A stretch of DNA of 64,000 nt from FEN-1219 sp963810755 (GTDB lineage Bacteria; Pseudomonadota; Gammaproteobacteria; Steroidobacterales; Rariloculaceae): positions 124,001 through 188,000 of the forward strand of contig CAWEOP010000008.1 of assembly GCA_963810755.1 (NCBI GenBank). Reading direction: 5' to 3'. Positions 16,818 to 25,759 of the stretch are shown piece by piece. The number at the start of each line of letters is the position of its first letter. Position 1 is the stretch's first letter. Made by a program: the position numbers and the translations under genes. The notes beneath the pieces were generated by a model that saw only the letters and a list, made by a program, of their open reading frames with translations, was not told the origin of the DNA and made no database searches.

Positions 16818-19249
16818 GAACCTGGGTCTATGTCGCGGGTATAGGTGTCGCCGCGGCTGCGGGAGTCGCAGCCTACCTGGGCACGCGCCCATCGCCTCAA
16901 GCGCAGCTCGATGACCAGTGGGCCATGCTCGGCCGCTACTGCGGGGAGTGTCACAACGACGCGGAGCTCACGGCCGATTTGTCGTTCGAGCGGCGGCATT
17001 CCGACAACGTCCACGCCGACCCCGCCATTTGGGAAAAGGTGGTCCACAAGCTCGCGATCGGGGCCATGCCGCCGCGCGACCAACCGCAACCCGATCCCGC
17101 GATGCGCGAACGCTTCCTCGCGGCACTCGAGGGTACGTTGGACGCCGCAGCTGCGGCCAAGCCTTACGCGGGCGCCACGACCGTGCACCGGCTGAATCGT
17201 GCCGAGTACGCGAACACCATGCGCGACCTGCTCGGAGTCGACGCGGATCTCGCGGATCTCTTGCCGAGCGATGGCGGCGACTTCGGCTTCGACAACATCG
17301 CCGAGGTCCTGACGACTTCGCCGTTCCTGCTCGAACGCTATCTGACCGTCGCCCTGCGCGTCGCGGACATGGCAATCGGCAACCCGGACGCCGTCGAGAC
17401 GGCGACGTCCTATCGGATCCCGTTCGAGCTCACGCAGAACCAACATCTGGAAGGGCTGCCGCTCGGCACCCGCGGCGGCACGAAGGTCCGACACATATTC
17501 CCCGCTGACGGCGAGTACGTGCTCTCCGGCCGGCTCGTCCGCGGCGTCGAGGAAGGCCTGTTCGGCGTCGAAGGGCACGATCGCCCGCACGAGTTCTTGG
17601 TGCTGGTCGATGGTCAGACCGTGTTCTCGAGCGAGATCGGCGGCAAGGAGGATCACGAGCTCAGCGTCGCCCAGGGCATCAACGTGGCGCAGTTCGCGAT
17701 CGACGAAAGACTGACCTCGCCGCCCATCGCGATCACAGCCGGCCCGCACGAGCTGGTCTTCACTTGGAAGGAGCGGACCAGCGTCGAGCAAAACTCGTGG
17801 GAGCCCGGGCTCCGGGCCACGATGGAGATCCACAACCCGTCCGGGATGCCGCGGCTCGAGAACGTCGTCGTCGAAGGTCCCGAGAACGTCACCGGCGTAA
17901 GCGAGATGGCGACCCGCGAACGGATCTTCGTTTGCCGTCCGGCCAGCGCGGCCGAAGAGCCGGCGTGCGCTACGGAGATCTTGTCCAAGCTCGCGCGACG
18001 CGCCTTCCGACGCCCCGTGAACGCCGAGGATATCGAAGCGTCGCTCGCGTTCTATAACGAGGCTCGGACCGAGGGCGGCGATTTCGACGCCGGAATTCGC
18101 GCCGCCGTCGCTCGCACGCTCGTGAGCCCTTGGTTCCTGTTCAGGGTCGAGAGCAACTCGCCCGATGTCCCGGCAGGGTCCAACTACCGCATCAGCGACG
18201 TCGAGCTCGCATCGCGGCTGTCCTTCTTCCTCTGGTCGAGCATTCCCGACGAAGAGCTGCTCGGCCTCGCGGAGCAGGGTCGGCTGCGCGAGCCGAAGGT
18301 GCTCGAAGCGCAAGTCGAGCGGCTGCTCGCGGATTCGCGCTCGCAGGCGTTCGTCGAGAACTTCGTCGGCCAATGGCTGCAGCTCCGCAATCTCGAGACC
18401 CGCGTCAAGCCGGACTTCCTGATCTACCCCGATTTCGACGACAACCTGCGAAAGGCCTTCCGGCGCGAGACCGAGATGCTGTTCGCGAACGTGCTGCGCG
18501 AGGGGCGCCCGGTGCAAGAGCTCATGACCGCGAATTACACGTTCGCGAACGAGCGCCTGGCGCGCCACTACGGGATCCCCGGCGTCTACGGCGACCGGTT
18601 CCGCCGCGTCGAGGTCAAGGACCCGAATCGCTGGGGCCTGTTCGGTCACGGCAGCATCCTCGCGCTGACCTCGGCCGCGAGCCGAACGTCGCCGATCATT
18701 CGCGGCAAGTTCATCGTCACGGAGTTCTGGAACAACCCGCCGCCGTCTCCTCCGGCCGACGTGCCGGCCCTCGAGGTCAGCGCGCCGAAGGATCGGCCTT
18801 CGACCGTCCGCGAGCAGCTCGAACGGCACCGCGCCGACCCCAACTGCGCCTCTTGTCATAACAACATCGATCCGGTCGGCTTCGCGCTCGAGAACTTCGA
18901 TGCCGACGGCAGCTGGCGCGACAAGACCCGAGAGGGGCTGGATATCGACTCGGCCGGAGTGCTGGCCAACGGCACGCCCGTCGACGGGCCCGTCGCGTTG
19001 CGGGCAGCCCTGCTGGCCAAGCCCGAGCTGTTCGCCGGCACCGTGACCGAGAAGATGCTGATTTTCGCGCTCGGCCGCGGCCTGGAGCCCGCCGATATGC
19101 CGGTCGTGCGTTCGATCGTGAGAAACGCGGCCGAGCACGACTACAATCTAAGGTCTATAGTATTGGGTATCGTCGATAGCTACCCGTTCCAGATGCGCAC
19201 GAACGGTTCTGCATCCGGTTCGGCAACCGTCGCACAAGTGAGGGAGTAA
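16814..19249 (+). CDS. DUF1592/DUF1588-type c-type cytochrome-like protein
   Basis: 811 residues, GTG start overlapping the ankyrin stop. The N-terminal segment (about residues 4-24) is a membrane anchor or signal. A heme-binding CGECH lies at 43-47, and HRLNRAEYANTMRDLLG marks the DUF1587 domain near 130. A carbohydrate-binding-like insert occupies about 200-370. DUF1595, DUF1592 (RLSFFLWSSIPDEELL; AFVENFVGQWLQLRNLETR), DUF1588 and DUF1585 follow. A second CASCH (about 678-682) sits in DUF1588. The architecture is known from planctomycetes and some Gammaproteobacteria, with no biochemical role established to my knowledge. Two heme sites suggest periplasmic electron transfer paired with the DUF1552 protein encoded 3 bp downstream. 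Confidence 0.9.
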   Translation: MRTWVYVAGIGVAAAAGVAAYLGTRPSPQAQLDDQWAMLGRYCGECHNDAELTADLSFERRHSDNVHADPAIWEKVVHKLAIGAMPPRDQPQPDPAMRERFLAALEGTLDAAAAAKPYAGATTVHRLNRAEYANTMRDLLGVDADLADLLPSDGGDFGFDNIAEVLTTSPFLLERYLTVALRVADMAIGNPDAVETATSYRIPFELTQNQHLEGLPLGTRGGTKVRHIFPADGEYVLSGRLVRGVEEGLFGVEGHDRPHEFLVLVDGQTVFSSEIGGKEDHELSVAQGINVAQFAIDERLTSPPIAITAGPHELVFTWKERTSVEQNSWEPGLRATMEIHNPSGMPRLENVVVEGPENVTGVSEMATRERIFVCRPASAAEEPACATEILSKLARRAFRRPVNAEDIEASLAFYNEARTEGGDFDAGIRAAVARTLVSPWFLFRVESNSPDVPAGSNYRISDVELASRLSFFLWSSIPDEELLGLAEQGRLREPKVLEAQVERLLADSRSQAFVENFVGQWLQLRNLETRVKPDFLIYPDFDDNLRKAFRRETEMLFANVLREGRPVQELMTANYTFANERLARHYGIPGVYGDRFRRVEVKDPNRWGLFGHGSILALTSAASRTSPIIRGKFIVTEFWNNPPPSPPADVPALEVSAPKDRPSTVREQLERHRADPNCASCHNNIDPVGFALENFDADGSWRDKTREGLDIDSAGVLANGTPVDGPVALRAALLAKPELFAGTVTEKMLIFALGRGLEPADMPVVRSIVRNAAEHDYNLRSIVLGIVDSYPFQMRTNGSASGSATVAQVRE

Positions 19250-19252
19250 GGC

Positions 19253-20590
19253 ATGTTCGTTACGAAGAAGCACTTAGATCGTCGGACGTTCTTGCGAGGT
19301 GCATTCGGCACGGCAATAGCGCTCCCGCTGCTCGATGCGATGATTCCCGCGGCGACTGCACAGTCGCTCACGGCCGCAGGGCAACGGTTCCGCTTCGGAG
19401 CCATCTACATGCCGAACGGCGTCTACCCCGGAATGTGGCATCCCGAGAAGGCCGGCAAGAACTTCGAGTTCAACAAGATCATGAAGCCGCTCGAGCCGCA
19501 TCGTAGCTATCTGACCACGGTCAGCCAGATGAAGGCGCCGGAAGGTCAGAAGAACATGGGCGGCATCCACATGGGCGCCAGCGCGGCGTTCTTGAACGGT
19601 ACCGGCCCGCTCAGCAAGAACGGCGAGTTCAATCTCATCGAGTCGAAGAAGTCGATCGATCAGCACATCGCGGATGCGATTGCCGGAGACACGCCGCTGC
19701 GCTCTCTCGAGCTCGGCACGGAAGACATGGGCACCTCGGCCGGCGCTTGCGACGGCTATCCGTGCTTGTTCTTCAACACGATGGCTTGGTACGACGACGA
19801 CAGCCCGCTGCCGGTGTCCGTGAACCCGCAGGTGACGTTCGAGCGCATGTTCGGCGACCCGGGCACTCCGGAGCAGCGGCTAGCCCGTCTCCATGCGAAG
19901 CAGAGCATGCTGGACTCAGTGCTCGGCGAGACGAAGCGTCTACAGCACGCGATCGGTGCGGGCGACAACGCGCTCCTCGACGAATACCTTACGAACATTC
20001 GTCGGGTCGAAGAGCAGCTGCAGAAGATGGAAGCTCGCTCAAGTGCCATCGCGACCGCGACTGGCGCACCCATCGGAATCCCGGAGGATTTCGACCAGCA
20101 CATGACGGTCACGTACGACCTCCTGCATCTCGCGTTCCAGGGCGACATCACACGCGTGTTCAGCTTCATGCTCGGCCACGAGGCCAGCGGCCGAAGCTAC
20201 GCGCACGTGGGCGTCAAAGAGCCGCACCATTCGACTTCGCACCACAAGAACACGCCGGAGAGTCTCGATCAGTACGCGAGAATCGGCGCGTATCACATGG
20301 TGAAGTTGGCGGAGTTCGCCGATAAGCTGAAGGCGACGAAGGACGGCGATGGCACGCTGCTCGACTCCTCGATCATTTACTTCGGTGCCGGCATGAGCAA
20401 CGGCTTGCTGCACGACCGGCACAACGTGCCGGCCGCGCTGCTCGGCCGCGCCAATGGCCGCCTCGAGGGCAATCGGCACATCGTCGCTGCGAAGGACGAG
20501 CCGACGTCGAACCTGTTGGTCGCGATGGCGGACAAGTTCGGCGCCCACGTCGAGTCGATCGGTGTGAGCACCGGCTGCCTCTCGATCTAA
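19253..20590 (+). CDS. DUF1552 protein with Tat signal
   Basis: 445 residues. The start MFVTKKHLDRRTFLRG carries a twin-arginine motif (R10-R11) and a hydrophobic stretch ending in ATAQS, so the folded protein is exported by Tat. Later blocks are typical of DUF1552: FGAIYMPNGVYPGMWHP, GTSAGACDGYPC, HHSTSHHKNTPESLDQYARI and DSSIIYFGAGMSNGLLHDRH. The fold resembles sulfatase/phosphatase-like hydrolases in the related DUF1501 group, and the His-rich stretch could bind metal. It lies 3 bp after the DUF1592 gene, its near-constant partner. A perfect hairpin follows the stop. Confidence 0.9.
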   Translation: MFVTKKHLDRRTFLRGAFGTAIALPLLDAMIPAATAQSLTAAGQRFRFGAIYMPNGVYPGMWHPEKAGKNFEFNKIMKPLEPHRSYLTTVSQMKAPEGQKNMGGIHMGASAAFLNGTGPLSKNGEFNLIESKKSIDQHIADAIAGDTPLRSLELGTEDMGTSAGACDGYPCLFFNTMAWYDDDSPLPVSVNPQVTFERMFGDPGTPEQRLARLHAKQSMLDSVLGETKRLQHAIGAGDNALLDEYLTNIRRVEEQLQKMEARSSAIATATGAPIGIPEDFDQHMTVTYDLLHLAFQGDITRVFSFMLGHEASGRSYAHVGVKEPHHSTSHHKNTPESLDQYARIGAYHMVKLAEFADKLKATKDGDGTLLDSSIIYFGAGMSNGLLHDRHNVPAALLGRANGRLEGNRHIVAAKDEPTSNLLVAMADKFGAHVESIGVSTGCLSI

Positions 20591-20604
20591 ACGTCAACCT
20601 CGTA

Positions 20605-20634
20605 ATCCGGCCGCCGCGTGAGCGGCGGCCGGAT
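20605..20634 (+). terminator. Perfect GC-rich hairpin after the DUF1552 gene
   Basis: Two 13-bp arms (20605-20617 and 20622-20634) are exact reverse complements around a GTGA loop. The hairpin begins 15 bp after the DUF1552 stop. No T-run follows, so it may act as an attenuator or mRNA stabiliser rather than a classic terminator. It separates the three-gene module from the DUF5916 gene. Confidence 0.6.
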
Positions 20635-20703
20635 CGATTCCGCCCCTCTTAGCGCCACGACCGGGCCCCGGTCAGGCCGCCTCGAGCATCCCCCGGCCGC
20701 ACG

Positions 20704-22980
20704 ATGAACCGCTCGATTGCGTCGATCGCGCTGCTCTGGGTCGCTGCGGCCGCGAACGCACAGAACCTCGACATCCCCGTTATCGCGGCGCCGCCCGAGC
20801 TCGGCGATTTCAGCAGCATGCAACCGTCCGACACGGTGCGCGCGCGCTATGCGGTCGTCTCGGGATTCACGCAGCGCTCGCCTCAGGACGGTGCGGCGTC
20901 GCTGCAGCGCACGGACGTCTATCTCGGCTACGACTCGAGCAATCTGTATGCGGTGTTCGTGGCGTTCGACACCGAGCCGGAGAACGTGCGCGCGAACCTT
21001 GCGCCGCGGGAGAACATCGACTACGACGATCGCGTCGGACTCCTGATCGACACGTTCAACGATCAGCGGACGGGCTACGGTTTCCGTTCGAGCCCCGTGG
21101 GCGTGCAATGGGACGCCCGCTGGTCGGAGGTAAGCAAGGGGGCGAGCTTCGATACGTCCTTCGAGGCGGTGTGGTTTACCGACGCGCAGCGCACCGACGG
21201 CGGCTACGTCGTCAAGATGACGATTCCGTTCCGCGCGATGCGCTTTCCCGAGAACGGCGAGCAGACGTGGCGGATCCAGTTCGAGCGCTGGATACCGCGC
21301 CTCAGTGAAGAATCGTTCTGGCCCGCGTACTCACAGACCGTGGACGGACGGCTAAACCAGGCCGCGACTCTGGCAGGTGTGCGCGACGTCTCGCCAGGCC
21401 GCAACATGCAGCTGATCCCGTTCGCGTTCGTGCGCAGCTTCGACGTGCTCGACGCCGCGTTGCCCAACGGGCCGGAGTTCGAGCGCGAAACCGAGGACGA
21501 CGTGGGCCTCGACGCGAAATTCGTGCTGCACGACAGCTTCGTGCTCGACCTCACCTACAATCCCGACTTCAGCCAAGTCGAATCGGATCAGCCGCAAGTC
21601 ACGGTCAACCAGCGCTTCGAGGTGCAGTTTCCTGAGCGCCGGCCGTTCTTCCTCGAGAACGCGGACTATTTCACCACCGAGACGCCGCTGGTGTTCACGC
21701 GGCGCATCATCGACCCCGAGCTCGGGCTCAAGTTCACGGGACGGCAGGGGCCTTGGGGCGTCGGGACCATGCTGATCGACGATGAGGCGCCGGGCCGGCT
21801 GCTTCCTCCGAGCAATCCGCTGCGCGGCGACGCCGCGGAGATCGGTGTGTTGCGCGTGTTTCGCGACTTCGGCGACCAGTCGCGTGCGGGCGCCCTCTAT
21901 ACGGAACGCGAGTTCGGCGACACTTTCAACCGGGTCGGCGCGATCGACAGCCGGGTGAAGCTCACCGACAACTGGAGCACCGAGCTCCTAATGGTGAACA
22001 CGGACACGCGCACCACGAACGGCGCGACGTTCTCCGGACGGCAGACCAATTGGCGGTTCGACCGCAACGGCCGTCACGCCCTGGTGCACGCGCACTGGAC
22101 GCAGCAGAGCGAAGGGTTCGTGGCGCAGCTCGGCATCCTTGGCCGCAACTACCAGCCGGACAGCAGAGGCCTGCACGGCAGCGTCGAGTACCGGTTCTGG
22201 CAGCCCGAAGGCGCTCGGCTCGATCGGATCGGCCCGCGGCTCTTTTACGCGCACCAGGACGATCAGTCGGGCCAGCGAATCTATGCCGAGCTCTCGCCGG
22301 CGCTGCTGATGGCGTGGTCCGGCGACAGCAACCTGAGCTTCGGCGTGAACGACATCCGGGAGCTCCTGCGCCCGCGCGATTTCCCGGGGTTGCTCTCGGC
22401 GCGCGACTACAAGCAGCAGCGCTGGTATTCGGAGTTCTACACGGAGATGTTCGCCAAGGCCGGGTTCTACATTCGGTACGACGACGGCACGGTGATCAAT
22501 CTCGTGCCCGCCCTTGGGGTGGAGCCCGAGCTCGCGGATCGAAAGTACTTCGAGACCGAGATTCGATTCCGGCCGAGCCAACGGTTGCGCATCGACACGA
22601 ATTATCTGCTCACCCACCTCGACGACCGCAACGGCGGCGGTGAGATCTTCGAGAACAGGATCCTTCGGAGCCGCTGGAACTATCAGTTCACGAAGGAGAT
22701 GTCCGTGCGCTTCATCGCGCAGCTCGAGGAAACGGATCCGACCGCGCTCACGCGGCTCCCGCACGACCGCAACGTCAACTTCGACGTGCTGTTCCGCTAC
22801 GTGCTGAACCCGTGGTCGGCGTTATACGTGGGCTACAACGAGAACCAGAGCAACTTCCAGCTCGTCGAGCTCGATACGCCGAACTCGAGCGGGCAGATGC
22901 GGGAGCTCGTGCGGACGGACGATCTCACGCGCGACGCGAGCCAGCTGTTCGTGAAGTTCTCATACTTGCTTCAGCCCTGA
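20704..22980 (+). CDS. DUF5916 outer-membrane-type protein with CBM9-like N-terminal domain
   Basis: 758 residues. A signal peptide (residues 1-20, ending AANAQ) leads into a CBM9-like sandwich domain: TDVYLGYDSSNLYAVFVAFD, then DDRVGLLIDTFNDQR and TSFEAVWFTDAQR. From about residue 220 the protein is DUF5916: FRVQFPERRPFFLENADYF-type text (here FEVQFPERRPFFLENADYF) and alternating strands to the C-terminus, which ends in an aromatic strand (LFVKFSYLLQP) like an outer-membrane barrel. The function is not established. It starts about 110 bp after the DUF1552 gene, beyond a hairpin, and is followed after 25 bp by a lipoprotein, so it may be a surface partner of the module. Confidence 0.85.
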   Translation: MNRSIASIALLWVAAAANAQNLDIPVIAAPPELGDFSSMQPSDTVRARYAVVSGFTQRSPQDGAASLQRTDVYLGYDSSNLYAVFVAFDTEPENVRANLAPRENIDYDDRVGLLIDTFNDQRTGYGFRSSPVGVQWDARWSEVSKGASFDTSFEAVWFTDAQRTDGGYVVKMTIPFRAMRFPENGEQTWRIQFERWIPRLSEESFWPAYSQTVDGRLNQAATLAGVRDVSPGRNMQLIPFAFVRSFDVLDAALPNGPEFERETEDDVGLDAKFVLHDSFVLDLTYNPDFSQVESDQPQVTVNQRFEVQFPERRPFFLENADYFTTETPLVFTRRIIDPELGLKFTGRQGPWGVGTMLIDDEAPGRLLPPSNPLRGDAAEIGVLRVFRDFGDQSRAGALYTEREFGDTFNRVGAIDSRVKLTDNWSTELLMVNTDTRTTNGATFSGRQTNWRFDRNGRHALVHAHWTQQSEGFVAQLGILGRNYQPDSRGLHGSVEYRFWQPEGARLDRIGPRLFYAHQDDQSGQRIYAELSPALLMAWSGDSNLSFGVNDIRELLRPRDFPGLLSARDYKQQRWYSEFYTEMFAKAGFYIRYDDGTVINLVPALGVEPELADRKYFETEIRFRPSQRLRIDTNYLLTHLDDRNGGGEIFENRILRSRWNYQFTKEMSVRFIAQLEETDPTALTRLPHDRNVNFDVLFRYVLNPWSALYVGYNENQSNFQLVELDTPNSSGQMRELVRTDDLTRDASQLFVKFSYLLQP

Positions 22981-23005
22981 CGTCTGCGATTCGAGGAGGT
23001 TTGGA

Positions 23006-23491
23006 ATGAGAGCGATAGGTTTTGCACTCGTAGTCGCGGCAATGGCCGGCGCCTGCGCAACATTCGACGAGCAGAGCGCCGCACCGCCTGCAGGATCGAG
23101 CCCCTGGAACGAAATCCCGCTTGCGCCCGGTGTGTTCCGTGAGCAGGTCAAGGCCTACCGCAGCGACGTGATCGATATACCGGTCGGGCCGTTCGGTGAG
23201 CTCGAATACAAGCTCGCGATGAACACCGGGGATTCGATCGTCTACACCTGGGACGCGCAGGAGATGACCAACCCCCACTTGCTGTACGCCGAGTTTCACG
23301 GTCACACCGAACGTGTTGGGGATGCACCGGGGGATTTGATGTTTTATCGGAAGGCGTCCGGCGGTAACGAGAGCGGCGCGCTGACGGCGCCGTTCGCGGG
23401 GATCCACGGCTGGTATCTGAAGAACGACACTGATCGGGCGATCGTCGTGCGCTTGAACGTGGCTGGATTCTACGAGCTCATCGCGCAGTAG
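23006..23491 (+). CDS. Lipoprotein of unknown function, paralogous to the anchored protein at 38733-39371
   Basis: 161 residues. AGGAGG sits just upstream of the ATG. The signal peptide ends in a lipobox (MAGAC, Cys17), so the mature protein is probably lipidated. The C-terminal domain has VYTWDAQ, LLYAEFHGHTE, and APFAGIHGWYLKNDTD, and shares these in order with the membrane-anchored protein at 38733-39371 (VYHWETD, YCDLHGHD, APFGGEHGWYWLNYND). HGH and HGWY are good candidates for a binding or catalytic site. I know no function. It converges on the phytase-like gene, with a hairpin between. Confidence 0.75.
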   Translation: MRAIGFALVVAAMAGACATFDEQSAAPPAGSSPWNEIPLAPGVFREQVKAYRSDVIDIPVGPFGELEYKLAMNTGDSIVYTWDAQEMTNPHLLYAEFHGHTERVGDAPGDLMFYRKASGGNESGALTAPFAGIHGWYLKNDTDRAIVVRLNVAGFYELIAQ

Positions 23492-23617
23492 ACGGAAGTC
23501 TTAGCGCTGCACCGCGCAGGGTCCGAATCCGTAGAACGTAGCCAGCCGCTAACTCGAACGACGCGCACGGGCGCCCTAGCGCCGGGGCTGCCGCACGCGC
23601 AGACCACCGCGCCCAAG

Positions 23618-23645
23618 GTCTTGCGGCGGCCATGCGCCGCAAGAC
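23618..23645. terminator. Hairpin between convergent genes
   Basis: Perfect 11-bp arms (23618-23628 and 23635-23645) enclose a six-base loop in the gap between the lipoprotein stop (23491) and the phytase-like gene stop (23666). It is placed to stop transcription from both sides. T-runs are weak on both strands. Confidence 0.55.
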
Positions 23646-23665
23646 TCTTGGGGCCCCGTGTTCGT

Positions 23666-24979
23666 TCAGTCGCGCGGCAGCAGGCGGCGCGGATAGATCG
23701 GTAACGGCTGGAACTGCGGCTCGAGATCGACGAACGAAGGATCGATCGCGAACGCGAAGATCTGGGTAGCGACGCTCGGCGTCAGATCGTTGTCGCTTAT
23801 CACGTAGAGCACGTGACGGCCGTCCGGTAGATCGGGACCCCAAGTTAGCCCTTCGATCTTCTCGGCGATCGCGTTCCCGTCTTGGAGCTGCAAGCCGAAT
23901 GTCGTGTCGAGCAGGTTGATGAACGGGGACTTAGCGACGGGCACGACACGGGCCGGCAACGCGCCTTCCGGGAGCTCCGCGATCGCGGAGACGTCGGTCG
24001 CGCCGTCGACGTCGATCTTGTAGATGTTCTTGCGAGTTGGAGCCTGCGGTGCGGCGGCCAGCCAGGAGCGATTGTCGCGCTCGATGACCAAGAACTCGTG
24101 ATCGTTGATCGCGAGAATCTCGCTGACGCCTTGCCCGCGGTTGATCGCGTCGACGACGTAGACGTACTCGCGAGTCTTACCGGTCAAGAGATCGAGCTTG
24201 AGGATCCGGCCGTTCAGGCCAACGCGATCCGTTCCCGAGAGGCCATGGTCCTGGATCAGCGCGTTCTGCATCTGTCCGAACAGGAACCGATCGTTCGGCG
24301 TGATCGCGAGGCCCTCCATGCCGCGGTTCGCCTGGCGCCCCGAGACGTTCCCCGTGAGCTCGGCAGTCGGGTCCGCGCTGGGATGGTCGATCGCGAATTT
24401 AGACGGGACGTCCAGGCGCCGCAGCACGCGGCCGAGCGGGCTGAATTCGTAGATATACGGGCCGTACTCGTCCGAGATCAGTAGCGTTCCGAGCAAGCCG
24501 ATGCGAATGCCCTCGGGGTCGAATCGCAGCGTCGCGCGCGGATTGTTTTGGTTGAACGCCCCTGTCGCGCCGACCAATGTCTGGCCAAATTCGTTTTTCA
24601 AAAGGCGCGTGTCGAGCACGGTCGTCCGGATGTTGGGAAACGGAGCCCCGACATTCGTCTTGATCTGCAGAAAGTGGACGCGATTCAGGTAGGGAACGTC
24701 AGTGAGCCCGTCGAACGGGCCGCGATCCGGCGCGGCGACGAATACGTTGTCGTGACCCGAGTAGGCGAGCGCGGAGCCGAAGCCGCCGAGAGTCGCTTTC
24801 GGAATACAGTTCGTAGGAGTGCCCGCTTGGCAGATGTTGCCGGTGAGCCCGGACTTGTCGAGCGCGGTGCCAGGAATCGTGCCTTTGCCGATCAGCGTGA
24901 TCCCCGGAGGAGCGGCCGAGGCTCCCGCGGTGAGGGCGAGCGCGGTCAAAGCAGCCAACACAATGCGCCGAGTCGTCAT
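23666..24979 (-). CDS. Exported phytase-like esterase-domain protein
   Basis: 437 residues, start ATG 24979 with GGAG about 10 bases upstream. Residues 1-22 are a signal peptide (ALALTAGASAA). The rest matches the 'esterase-like activity of phytase' propeller family: ISDEYGPYIYEFSP, GMEGLAITPNDRFLFGQMQN, RDNRSWLAAAP, and KIEGLTWGPDLPDGRHVLYV, where acidic and Asn residues line the family's calcium and substrate site. Substrate is not known. It is followed by the convergent hairpin and the lipoprotein gene on the other strand. Confidence 0.8.
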   Translation of the reverse strand: MTTRRIVLAALTALALTAGASAAPPGITLIGKGTIPGTALDKSGLTGNICQAGTPTNCIPKATLGGFGSALAYSGHDNVFVAAPDRGPFDGLTDVPYLNRVHFLQIKTNVGAPFPNIRTTVLDTRLLKNEFGQTLVGATGAFNQNNPRATLRFDPEGIRIGLLGTLLISDEYGPYIYEFSPLGRVLRRLDVPSKFAIDHPSADPTAELTGNVSGRQANRGMEGLAITPNDRFLFGQMQNALIQDHGLSGTDRVGLNGRILKLDLLTGKTREYVYVVDAINRGQGVSEILAINDHEFLVIERDNRSWLAAAPQAPTRKNIYKIDVDGATDVSAIAELPEGALPARVVPVAKSPFINLLDTTFGLQLQDGNAIAEKIEGLTWGPDLPDGRHVLYVISDNDLTPSVATQIFAFAIDPSFVDLEPQFQPLPIYPRRLLPRD

Positions 24980-25041
24980 GAGTCTTCTTCTCCCTGGGGT
25001 TCGATGCCAGGGCGGAAGACTACGGGTGCGATGTGACCGAA

Positions 25042-25653
25042 TTATTGCCGGCGGGGTGCCCGGGGCCGGCCGAGCCGGAGCACCGCGAAGGCTCCGACCA
25101 TGCCGCCGAGATGCGCGAAATGCGCCACGCCTTGCACCGTTCCGAAAACGCCGTTCGCGAGCTCGATCAACGCGTACAGGAGGACGAACAGCCAAGCGGG
25201 CATCGGTATCGGCGGAAACAGCGGCATCACCGTCCGGCGCGGGAAGAACATGCCGAACGCGAGCAGGATCCCGAACACGCCGCCGGAGGCACCGACCGTG
25301 GGATAGATCGGCCCCTCGCTCATGCTTACGACGATCAGCTGCGCGACCGAGCCGGATAGCACCGCGGCCGTGTAGAGGCTCAGGTAGCCGCGCGTCCCGA
25401 GGATCGTCTCGACGTCGCGGCCGAACATCCACAGCGCAAGCATGTTGAGCAGCAGGTGCGTGAAATTGCCGTGCAGGAACGCGGACGTGACGAGCTGCCA
25501 GAAGTGGAACCCGACCTCGGTTTGCAGATCGGAGACCGGGAATCGGCCGAGCGGCCACAACGCGAAATTCAGTACGAGGCTGTCGCCCAGCACGTTCTGT
25601 AGCGCGAAAACGGCCACATTGGCCCCGATCAAGAGTCGCGTAGCTGGTCCCAT
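25042..25653 (-). CDS. Rhomboid-family intramembrane serine protease
   Basis: 203 residues, six hydrophobic helices. The catalytic serine lies in VGASGGVFGILLAF (GxSG) in the fourth helix and the catalytic histidine in VAHFAHLGGMVGAF in the last. The N-terminal loop motif FHFWQLVTSAFLHGNFTHLL includes the conserved HxxxH-like L1 signature. It cleaves membrane proteins within the bilayer; the target here is not evident. It stands alone between a phytase-like gene and yceI. Terminal tail RLGRPRAPRRQ is basic and cytosolic. Confidence 0.85.
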   Translation of the reverse strand: MGPATRLLIGANVAVFALQNVLGDSLVLNFALWPLGRFPVSDLQTEVGFHFWQLVTSAFLHGNFTHLLLNMLALWMFGRDVETILGTRGYLSLYTAAVLSGSVAQLIVVSMSEGPIYPTVGASGGVFGILLAFGMFFPRRTVMPLFPPIPMPAWLFVLLYALIELANGVFGTVQGVAHFAHLGGMVGAFAVLRLGRPRAPRRQ

Positions 25654-25694
25654 TCGAAACTCGCAGTTAGTACCGGGCTTTGCAGCAATGTACC

Positions 25695-25730
25695 GGAAAA
25701 AAGAAACCCGGATGGCAACGCCACCCGGGC
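25695..25730 (-). terminator. Rho-independent terminator of the yceI gene
   Basis: Read on the - strand, a 10-bp stem (25720-25729 with 25707-25716; one G-U pair) and a 3-base loop are followed by a T-rich run (complement of 25695-25706). It lies 30 bp after the yceI stop. This is the clearest intrinsic terminator in the window. Confidence 0.8.
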
Positions 25731-25759
25731 TTCCGGTAGTCGACAGATGAAGGGGTCGA

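Noticed and set aside
16784..19138. Long open frame on the - strand opposite the DUF1592 gene
   Set aside because: It exists only because high-GC codon use leaves the antisense frame open; the composition is Arg/Ala/Gly-rich and no motif is seen, whereas the sense strand has complete DUF1592 domains.
24980..25558. N-terminal extension of the phytase-like protein
   Set aside because: It overlaps the rhomboid gene on the same strand in another frame; the signal peptide and ribosome-binding site place the true start at 24979.
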